The notes under the pieces were generated by a model. That model searched no databases. It was not told the DNA's origin and worked only from the letters and a program-made list of their open reading frames with translations. Below, one piece after another: positions 21,874 to 28,621 of a DNA stretch of 33,397 bases (position 1 is the stretch's first letter; the number at the start of each line of letters is the position of its first letter). Source of the DNA: an uncultured Lachnospiraceae bacterium (GTDB lineage: Bacteria; Bacillota; Clostridia; Lachnospirales; Lachnospiraceae). The DNA is taken from the NCBI GenBank assembly GCA_900320025.1, contig ONQW01000050.1, forward strand, positions 1 through 33,397, written 5' to 3'. The position numbers and the translations under genes were made by a program.

Positions 21874-21908
21874 AAAGCGGCATGGGGCATATCCCCATGC
21901 CGCTTTTT
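21874..21908 (+). terminator. Strong terminator after the radical SAM gene
   Basis: A 14-bp perfect stem (21874-21887 with 21893-21906, AAAGCGGCATGGGG) around a 5-base loop, ending in TTTTT. It begins 13 bases after the stop codon. Confidence 0.92.
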
Positions 21909-21980
21909 CTGCTATCCGGGTAAACATGCGGATCCTCCTGTTCTGTCTCCCGCTGTTCTCCGCCCGATAGATATTTGACT

Positions 21981-23489
21981 ATGCCAATTTCCCTTTTTGC
22001 AAAATTCCATCCGGATTATCATCCGGAAAATGCCGCGCAGACGGAACCGTCCGCACCGGAGGCAAGTATTTTGAAGCAGCCGGACGACAGCCGTCTCTCC
22101 TCGCTTGCTGCCGGTCTGATGGCCTATGGGCGGGACCGGATCATGCTCTCTCTCCCCTTCCTCTCCCGCGCCTTCTTTCGGATGCCGCTGGTGGGCGGTG
22201 ATTTCACCGAATCCTTCGGCGCGAACGGCGATACCTTCTGGTACAACGACCGCTTTCTCATCCGGCGCACCCGCGAAGACCGCAATTATCCGGCCAGGGC
22301 TTTTCTGCACTGCATTCTCCACTATCTTTATCAGCATCCGTTTGATGCCGGAGAGGGGAACCGGAACCTGATCTTCTGGGACGTAGCCTCCGATATCGCT
22401 GTGGAGAACTCGATTCTGGGCCTGAATCTTCCCGGCACGGCGCTTTCCACAGACAGCGATCTGCATCTGTTCCTCTCTGATTTTCAGCGGGAGGTGCACT
22501 CCCTGACCGTATTCCGGATCTACCGCTGGCTCGTCCGCAACCCGCAGCGGTTCGGAGAGATTGCGGCAAAGGCGGAGCTTTTTACCATTGACGATCACCG
22601 GCTCTGGTTCCGCGGCAGAGAAAAAGATCCTGCCTCTGCCCTGAACCAGTCCTCCACGCACCGCGGCACAAATATGATCGGCGACCTCGGATGTCACGAG
22701 GCCGATCAGGACGAAAATGCCACTGAGGAGGCCGAGGAAGGACTGCTCGGCCGGCGTCGGAATGACTGGAGCGAGATCTCGGATCTCGCGCAGACCGACC
22801 TGCGTGCTTATACCTCCGATCCCGACAGTAATTTTGGCGCAGTAAAGGTGAATCTGGCCGCCGCCCTCCGGGACCGCTTCAATTACTCCGAATTCCTGAA
22901 AAAGTTCAAGGTCCTCGGAGAAGAGATGCACATCGATCAGGATTCCTTCGATTACATTTACTACACCTACGGCATGGAACACTATGACCGCATGCCTCTC
23001 ATCGAGCCGCTGGAATATCGCGAGACCGACCGGATTCGGGAATTTGTCATTGCGCTCGACACCTCCGGTTCCTGCCAGGGTGCCGTGGTGGAGCGGTTTC
23101 TCCGCAAAACCTACTCCATCCTGAAAAGCTCGAATGACTTCTTTGAGACCGTCAATATTCACATCATCCAGTGTGACGCAAAGGTGCAGGAGGACACCGT
23201 CGTCACCTGTGACGCGGATTTTGACCGATACATGAACACCATCGAGCTGTCCGGCTTCGGCGGAACGGACTTCCGGCCGGTCTTCGACTATGTGGACCGC
23301 CTGATTGCAGACCGCGTTTTCACCAATCTCAAGGGCATGATCTATTTCACCGACGGCAATGGCACCTATCCTGAGAGGCCTCCGGCTTACCCTGCCGCTT
23401 TCATTCTCCTCGACGGCGGCGACAACATCGCAGACAGCAAAATTCCGCCGTGGGCCATCGTCGCACATATGAGTGAGAGTGACCTATAA
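21981..23489 (+). CDS. DUF2201-type protein: degenerate metallopeptidase-like domain plus vWA domain
   Basis: A 502-residue soluble protein. The N-terminal 200 residues resemble the DUF2201 putative metallopeptidase region, but the helix that should carry HExxH reads FLHCILHYLYQHP (about residues 109-120), with Cys where the catalytic Glu is expected. An acidic linker (about 235-258) leads to a C-terminal vWA domain with a complete MIDAS: DTSGS near 360-364, the Thr of GGTD near 429 and the Asp of YFTDG near 460. vWA proteins of this type work with MoxR AAA+ ATPases, and such a gene follows 146 bases downstream. No ribosome site is seen before ATG 21981 or the in-frame TTG 21975, so the start is uncertain. 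The linker is acidic and low in complexity. Confidence 0.85.
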   Translation: MPISLFAKFHPDYHPENAAQTEPSAPEASILKQPDDSRLSSLAAGLMAYGRDRIMLSLPFLSRAFFRMPLVGGDFTESFGANGDTFWYNDRFLIRRTREDRNYPARAFLHCILHYLYQHPFDAGEGNRNLIFWDVASDIAVENSILGLNLPGTALSTDSDLHLFLSDFQREVHSLTVFRIYRWLVRNPQRFGEIAAKAELFTIDDHRLWFRGREKDPASALNQSSTHRGTNMIGDLGCHEADQDENATEEAEEGLLGRRRNDWSEISDLAQTDLRAYTSDPDSNFGAVKVNLAAALRDRFNYSEFLKKFKVLGEEMHIDQDSFDYIYYTYGMEHYDRMPLIEPLEYRETDRIREFVIALDTSGSCQGAVVERFLRKTYSILKSSNDFFETVNIHIIQCDAKVQEDTVVTCDADFDRYMNTIELSGFGGTDFRPVFDYVDRLIADRVFTNLKGMIYFTDGNGTYPERPPAYPAAFILLDGGDNIADSKIPPWAIVAHMSESDL

Positions 23490-23491
23490 TG

Positions 23492-23633
23492 CGGGTGCCG
23501 CAAAAGCGCGGCAGCGAGGTATAGGTTTGATAGTGGCGTCGATACGCCACTGTCAAACTGCACCATCGGTGCTGACGCACCGGGTGCCGCATTCGGCAGA
23601 ACCGCATTCGCGGTTCTGCCTCAGCGAGGTATA
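23492..23633 (+). repeat. Hairpin-rich insert with duplicated ends between the vWA and MoxR genes
   Basis: CGGGTGCCGC occurs at 23492-23501 and 23581-23590, and CAGCGAGGTATA at 23512-23523 and 23622-23633. The second CAGCGAGGTATA supplies the ribosome site of the MoxR gene. Between them lie two stable hairpins: a 14-bp stem at 23526-23557 and an 11-bp stem at 23595-23620 with loop ATTC. No T-run follows either stem, so they are not obvious terminators. Confidence 0.7.
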
Positions 23634-23635
23634 AC

Positions 23636-25186
23636 ATGAATATTCAGGAAGCAAAGGAACAGATTCGTCAGACCATCACCATCTATCTCGAAAAGGATGC
23701 CCATGGGCAGTACAAGATTCCCGTACAGCGTCAGCGCCCGATCTTTATGATCGGTTCCCCGGGAATCGGCAAGACAGCAATTATGGAACAGATTGCCTCG
23801 GAACTGGGGATCGGCCTGGTCTCCTATTCGATGACGCATCACACCCGGCAGAGCGCACTGGGTCTGCCGCAGATCCGGGACGTGGAATACGACGGCCAGA
23901 CCTTCCAGGTGACGGAGTACACCATGAGCGAGATTATCGCCGCCGTCTATGAATCCATGGCCCGCAGCGGCAGACGGCAGGGCATCCTGTTCCTCGACGA
24001 AATCAACTGCGTGTCGGAGACGCTGGCGCCTGCCATGCTGCAGTTTCTGCAGTACAAAACCTTCGGCACCCACCGGGTGCCGGACGGCTGGATTATCGTC
24101 ACAGCCGGAAACCCGCCGCAGTTCAACCGCTCTGTGCGGGAATTTGACATTGCCATGATGGACCGTCTCAAGATCATGGAGGTCGATCCCGATTACCGTG
24201 TCTGGCGCGCCTACGCCGTGGAGCGCGACATTCATCCTGCCATCCTGACCTACCTCGATATCCGCAGCGACGACTTCTACCGGATTGAGAACACGGTAGA
24301 CGGCAAAGCCTACTGCACGGCGCGGGGCTGGGAAGACCTGTCTGATGCCATGCGGCTCTACGAGGAGCATGACTTCCCGATTGACGACACCCTTGTTCTG
24401 CAGTACATCCGCAGCAAGAAAATCGCGCGTCAGTTCGCTACATACTATGAGCTTTATAAGAAATACCGGGAAGAATATCAGGTGCCGGAAATTCTGGAGG
24501 GCCGCGCTTCCCGCGAGCTCTGCCGGCGCGCAAAGGCCGCCGGCTTCGACGAGCGCGTCTCTCTCCTCGGCCTGCTGACCGATGCAGTCCAGGGCGAAAT
24601 CCGAGCCGTACAGCGCCGCGATGACACGCTGCGCCGGATTCTCCCGATTCTTCGGAGCGCAAAAGAGGAGATGGCAGAAGGGACCCGCACGCCGGATGCT
24701 GTTCTACGCGATCACAGAGCAGTGGTCGAGGAAGAATGCAGCCAGAGCCGCATGGCAGGCGCGCTCTCCCCGGAGAAAGAGCGCCAGTCCCAGGCGATCT
24801 CCGATCTGCTGGACGAGCTGGCAGGTCTGCTCCGTCAGCAGGGGCTGACCGAGGCCGCAGACGGACCGGCCGCATTTGAAAAGATCCGGGAGGAATACAC
24901 CAGAGCGGTCAGTCAGATGAAGCAGAACGCTCAGACGGCAGAGCAGCATCTGAATCACCTCTTCTCCTTTGTAGACGAGGTGTTCGGACAGGGCAACGAG
25001 ATGCTTCTGCTCACGACCAATCTCTCCGTGAATCGGGATACCGTGCGTTTTCTCTCCTCTCACCACTGTGACAGCTATTTCCGATTCGCGAAGAAATACG
25101 AAATTTATGACCGCGGCGAGGCGCTCTCCCGCGAACTGGATGCCATTGATCCCTCCCTGCTCGGAGACGCGCCGGCACTGCAATAA
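23636..25186 (+). CDS. MoxR-type AAA+ ATPase
   Basis: A 516-residue ATPase. The Walker A is GSPGIGKTA at 40-48, the Walker B is GILFLDEIN at 116-124, and sensor 1 lies in IIVTAGNPPQFN. The AAA+ core ends near 300. The remaining 200 or so residues are helical and charged, unlike the short lid of compact MoxR proteins; this tail is predicted only as helical. MoxR ATPases are chaperone-like and mostly partner with vWA proteins to remodel or insert metals into targets. The upstream gene encodes such a partner and the downstream LRR gene starts 9 bases after the stop, so the three form one transcription unit. The GAGG site before the ATG comes from the duplicated CAGCGAGGTATA element. Confidence 0.9.
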   Translation: MNIQEAKEQIRQTITIYLEKDAHGQYKIPVQRQRPIFMIGSPGIGKTAIMEQIASELGIGLVSYSMTHHTRQSALGLPQIRDVEYDGQTFQVTEYTMSEIIAAVYESMARSGRRQGILFLDEINCVSETLAPAMLQFLQYKTFGTHRVPDGWIIVTAGNPPQFNRSVREFDIAMMDRLKIMEVDPDYRVWRAYAVERDIHPAILTYLDIRSDDFYRIENTVDGKAYCTARGWEDLSDAMRLYEEHDFPIDDTLVLQYIRSKKIARQFATYYELYKKYREEYQVPEILEGRASRELCRRAKAAGFDERVSLLGLLTDAVQGEIRAVQRRDDTLRRILPILRSAKEEMAEGTRTPDAVLRDHRAVVEEECSQSRMAGALSPEKERQSQAISDLLDELAGLLRQQGLTEAADGPAAFEKIREEYTRAVSQMKQNAQTAEQHLNHLFSFVDEVFGQGNEMLLLTTNLSVNRDTVRFLSSHHCDSYFRFAKKYEIYDRGEALSRELDAIDPSLLGDAPALQ

Positions 25187-25195
25187 GGTATTGCC

Positions 25196-26893
25196 ATGAT
25201 TTCAGAAGATCATCTGTTTGAATATGAAGTGCGGCCGGACGGTGCGGTGATCACCCGCTTTCTGGGTCTTCCCGCCTCGGCAGATTCTCTGTCTGTTCTG
25301 GTACCGGACACCCTCGGCGGCGCTCCCGTCACTGCCATCGCGCCGAGAGCATTCTCTGATAATGGCACGACGCTCATGGAGATCCATCTGCCGGACGCCC
25401 TCCGTTCCATCGGGGAGGAGGCCTTTGCCTACTGCTACCTGCTGGAGCGGCTCGATCTCGGCCACGGTGTGGAGACAATCGGCGGCGGTTTCCTCTCCTT
25501 CTGCGGCTCCATGGAGGAACTCACGCTGCCCGCCAGCGTGCGGCAGATTGACCGGCCGTACCTGCTGAATGCTCTGCGGGTAAAAACAGATCAGGATCCG
25601 AAATATTTTGATGCAAAACACGGCAGCGCCGCCCCGGAAGACCGGCAGAAGCGATCCAGGCAGCGCCAATCGGAGCCTCAGCAAGGACCGCACGAATCGC
25701 CCGAACGGTCAGGCCGGGGCAGATTCGTTTCAGACGGATTCGCTCTTTACGAAAGGCTGACGGAGTGCGGCGGTCCAGCCGGTTCTGCCGCACCCCTCCG
25801 TCTTATTTCCGTCTCCTCCGCCTCGGAGCGCTCATCCTACGCCGTACTGCCGGGCACCGTAGAAATCGGCGTGCAGGCATTTGAGGGGCAGTCCCATCTG
25901 TGCGATCTGATCCTGCCCGATACATTGGAAGCGATCGGGGACCATGCATTCCGGGACTGTCCTGCGCTCTCCTGCTTTGACCTTCCCACCTCAGTCCGCA
26001 GGATCGGCGAGGCCGCGCTGGAGAACAGCGGATGGAACGATCAGGTGGACAGCCTCATTCCGATCCGCACCCATGGCGGTGCCTGCTCCGTCGTGAGTTC
26101 TTCCCTGCTGCTCAGAGAGGGTTCCGGCTGCTGCCTCGTCCGCTACTTCGGTCACGATACACAGTACACCATTCCGGCACCGGTCACCGTGATCCGCACC
26201 GGTGCTTTCCACCGGACAGATCTGAGAGCCATCCGCTTTCCCGCCTCCGTCCGGCAGGTTGAGCCGTCTGCCTTCACCGGGAACAGCAAATTGGAACGAT
26301 TTGATTTTGACCTCGGCGGGCCTGCCGCCGCGATGGCGCCCGGGTCCTCCGTACAGGATGGATCCAAGACTGCCGCGCCGTGCTTACACGGTGCAGCCGA
26401 CGAGGCAGCGCCACGCAGCGCCACTGTCCTCTTTCCCGATGTGGTCTTTCGAAAGGATGATATCGAGGCGCTGTTTCTGCCCCAGGCAGAGGAGCTCGTC
26501 TGTCTCGGACAGAAGCTTGCATTTGAACCCGATCCGGACACACTCTTTCAGTTCCGCGCTTACGACTGCCTGTTTGAAACCTATGCCGGTGCGATGGAAC
26601 AGGCCTCCATCGCCATCAGCCGTCTCGCCTGGCCGATTGACTTATCCTCTGCGCGGAGAGACTTCTACCGCAGCTGGCTCGCTGCAAATCTCCCCGATCT
26701 GCTTGCTGAGATGACCAGAAAGGATGACCCCGGCATACTCCGGCAGGTCCTCTCTCTTCATATTCTGAACCAGTCCCAGGTGCTGGACGCCATTGCCTTC
26801 TGTGAGGAGCACCGCCGCCCTGCCTGTCTTCAGCTTCTCCTCTCCTTTCATCACCAGGAGTTCGGGGAGGAAGATTTCGACTATTCTCTGTGA
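25196..26893 (+). CDS. BspA-like leucine-rich-repeat protein with unknown C-terminal domain
   Basis: A 565-residue protein with LRR_5/BspA-type repeats in three blocks (about 40-130, 210-270 and 325-380). Characteristic units are IAPRAFSDN, IHLPDALRSIGEEAFAYC, LILPDTLEAIGDHAFRDC and IRFPASVRQVEPSAF. BspA repeats usually occur on secreted surface proteins, but there is no signal peptide, anchor or membrane segment here, so this copy is probably cytoplasmic. A polar Arg/Gln-rich linker (about 145-180) and a Gly/Ala-rich one (about 380-405) separate the blocks. The last 140 residues are helical and not recognised; the DFYRSWLAANLPDLLAEM segment is typical of them. The gene is tightly coupled to the MoxR gene, so it may be a substrate-recognition or scaffold subunit for the vWA/MoxR pair. 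The start follows a weak AAGG site. Confidence 0.85.
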   Translation: MISEDHLFEYEVRPDGAVITRFLGLPASADSLSVLVPDTLGGAPVTAIAPRAFSDNGTTLMEIHLPDALRSIGEEAFAYCYLLERLDLGHGVETIGGGFLSFCGSMEELTLPASVRQIDRPYLLNALRVKTDQDPKYFDAKHGSAAPEDRQKRSRQRQSEPQQGPHESPERSGRGRFVSDGFALYERLTECGGPAGSAAPLRLISVSSASERSSYAVLPGTVEIGVQAFEGQSHLCDLILPDTLEAIGDHAFRDCPALSCFDLPTSVRRIGEAALENSGWNDQVDSLIPIRTHGGACSVVSSSLLLREGSGCCLVRYFGHDTQYTIPAPVTVIRTGAFHRTDLRAIRFPASVRQVEPSAFTGNSKLERFDFDLGGPAAAMAPGSSVQDGSKTAAPCLHGAADEAAPRSATVLFPDVVFRKDDIEALFLPQAEELVCLGQKLAFEPDPDTLFQFRAYDCLFETYAGAMEQASIAISRLAWPIDLSSARRDFYRSWLAANLPDLLAEMTRKDDPGILRQVLSLHILNQSQVLDAIAFCEEHRRPACLQLLLSFHHQEFGEEDFDYSL

Positions 26894-26929
26894 TTGCCCT
26901 GCCATGGCTCTCTGTAATTGCCCTGCCAT
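26886..26929 (+). repeat. 22-base tandem duplication over the LRR stop codon
   Basis: Units 26886-26907 and 26908-26929 differ at one base (TGTGA against TGTAA). The first copy contains the TGA stop of the LRR gene. The changed base in the second copy creates TAA at 26915-26917, in frame with the LRR gene, giving a back-up stop eight codons on. Confidence 0.8.
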
Positions 26930-27074
26930 GGCTCTTTTTATCCTGCAGCCGCTCGCCGCGGACGTCAGACCGCTGCTGATCCCCGCTTCGTCGCCGAAAT
27001 CCGGGCGATATCAGAATCCGACGTTGTCAGAGCCCGGGCAAGTCCGGCTGCGGAACGGGTTCGGCATTTCTGCC

Positions 27075-28094
27075 CTACGCGCGGATGTCCTTCACTGTTC
27101 CGCCTTCGTAGACGCTTCCTTCCACAATGATCTGCTTGACCAGCGTGGTCTTCGGATGTTCGATGAGTTCAATCAGCTCGTTAGCCGCCTCCCTGCCCAT
27201 CCGCTGCGTGTCCTGCCGGATGGTCGTAAGCTGCGGCTCGATGTGACGCGCAATCCGGATGCCATCATACCCCGCGATGGAGACATCGCCGGGCACCGAC
27301 AATCCTCGCTCCGTGATGGCATTCATTCCTCCGAACGCCGAGAAATCATCCGGGTACAGAATGCAGGTCGGCGGCTCCGGAAGGTCCAGCAGCTCCGCTG
27401 TCCGCTGCTCCGTCTCTTTGGTAGAGCGGTACGGTGCTTCTTTGATGTAGTCATCCGGAATCGTCAGCCCGAGCTCATCCGCCGTCCGGAAAAAGCTGGA
27501 GAGACGGCTGTGCGTGACCGCCGAGTTTTCCTCGCCGTGGATGTAGGCGATCCGGCGGTGCCCCTTCCCGTAGACATAGGTCAGCAGATCGCGCATTCCC
27601 TTGACATTGTCCGAAAGAATGGACGTCCGGTTGTTAAACATATGGTCGATGGTCACGATCGGGATGTCACTTCGCACAAGCTCGATCACTTCCGGATCAT
27701 AAAAATTGACGCACGCGATGCATACGCCGTCAAAGCCGCGGTATTTGGCGTGTGCCAGATAAGACATCTTGTTCGGTCTGGTCTTGTTGCTGTTGATAAA
27801 GGTCAGATCATATCCTCTCGCCTCAGCGCTCTCCTTGAAGCTGTTGAGAATATAGGCAAAAAAGTCATGTGTCAGGCCGCTCTGGGCATTGTCCACAAAT
27901 AAAACACCGATGTTGTGGGTGCGGTTGGTTTTCAGTGCCTTCGCCGCGGAGTTCGGATAGTACCCCATCTCATTGGCCACACGCAGGACATTCGCCCGGG
28001 TCTCTTCACTGATGTCCGTGTGATGATTGAGGGCTTTGCTGACCGTCGCTATGGAAACGCCGCACGCGGCAGAAATATCCTTCAATGAAACCAT
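27075..28094 (-). CDS. LacI-family transcriptional regulator
   Basis: A 339-residue regulator. The helix-turn-helix is VSLKDISAACGVSIATVSKALN at the very N-terminus, followed by the hinge (NSAAKALKTNRT) and a periplasmic-binding-protein-like sugar domain. FVDNAQ, DGVCIACVN and ISIAGYDGIR-type segments mark the effector domain. ATG 28094 is chosen because it starts the HTH and is preceded by AAGGGGG; the longer frame back to 28223 has no site. It is divergent from the cellobiose phosphorylase gene, and a palindrome near that promoter fits a LacI operator, so a beta-glucan or cellobiose-derived effector is likely. That link is inference. Confidence 0.93.
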   Translation of the reverse strand: MVSLKDISAACGVSIATVSKALNHHTDISEETRANVLRVANEMGYYPNSAAKALKTNRTHNIGVLFVDNAQSGLTHDFFAYILNSFKESAEARGYDLTFINSNKTRPNKMSYLAHAKYRGFDGVCIACVNFYDPEVIELVRSDIPIVTIDHMFNNRTSILSDNVKGMRDLLTYVYGKGHRRIAYIHGEENSAVTHSRLSSFFRTADELGLTIPDDYIKEAPYRSTKETEQRTAELLDLPEPPTCILYPDDFSAFGGMNAITERGLSVPGDVSIAGYDGIRIARHIEPQLTTIRQDTQRMGREAANELIELIEHPKTTLVKQIIVEGSVYEGGTVKDIRA

Positions 28095-28315
28095 GCTATT
28101 TTCCCCCTTCTGCATTGCAGCCCGAATTCCGCAATCGTTTTCGAACCATCCCTCCGAAAATAGTATTACAAATAGAAGGATATTGCAAGGCGGCATCTTC
28201 GTGCGCAGTGACGTTTTGAACAAAATATTTACTCAAATTGCGCCATGTTAAAACATAATGCACATATTTTCAGGACTTCTCTCTGTCATTTCATCGTCAA
28301 CGCCATCAGTTCCAG

Positions 28316-28345
28316 TTGCATTTCCAAAATCCCCCGTTGTATAAT
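28316..28345 (+). promoter_or_regulatory. Promoter of the cellobiose phosphorylase gene
   Basis: TTGCAT (28316-28321), an 18-base spacer and a perfect TATAAT (28340-28345). The predicted transcript start is near 28352, giving a leader of about 270 bases before the gene. Confidence 0.6.
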
Positions 28346-28372
28346 CTGTGACAGAGCGTTCTATTGCGTTCC

Positions 28373-28384
28373 TTAAACGTTTAA
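28373..28384 (+). promoter_or_regulatory. Candidate LacI-family operator
   Basis: TTAAACGTTTAA is a perfect 12-base palindrome with the central CG typical of LacI-family operators. It lies about 20-30 bases after the predicted transcript start, where a bound repressor would block initiation or early elongation. Confidence 0.65.
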
Positions 28385-28621
28385 CATAGAGGCCATCGGA
28401 ACCTGCATCCGTGACTGCACCGTTCCGGCAGATACACCGGCTGCAGACGAAGCAGCGGCTGCCGCCATCACGGCACGCACCTCCGCCGCAGGCATTGCCT
28501 GCGTGTCAGCCACGGATACCAGCCTCATATTTGGCCGCTCATTCATCAGGGACCCTTGCCCGCAGCCGGGTCTCTCTCAATGCCGCGGTATCCGCGGCAG
28601 AAAGGACAGCAGGAAGAGAGT
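28385..28621 (+). other. Long untranslated leader of the phosphorylase gene
   Basis: About 237 bases without a convincing gene between the operator and the start codon. The sequence is GC-rich with several GCAGGCATTGCCTGC-like inverted repeats (near 28490-28505), but no known riboswitch or terminator is recognised. Confidence 0.4.

Noticed and set aside
21912..23468. A 518-codon open frame antisense to the vWA gene
   Set aside because: The plus strand encodes a vWA domain with complete MIDAS motifs; the antisense protein has no recognisable family and no ribosome site was seen.
23492..23633. CRISPR-like repeats between the vWA and MoxR genes
   Set aside because: Only two copies with unequal spacing and no regular spacers; the pattern fits a palindromic insert instead.
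26793..27902. A 369-codon plus-strand frame across the end of the LRR gene and the LacI gene
   Set aside because: It overlaps two well-supported genes in other frames and has no domain of its own.
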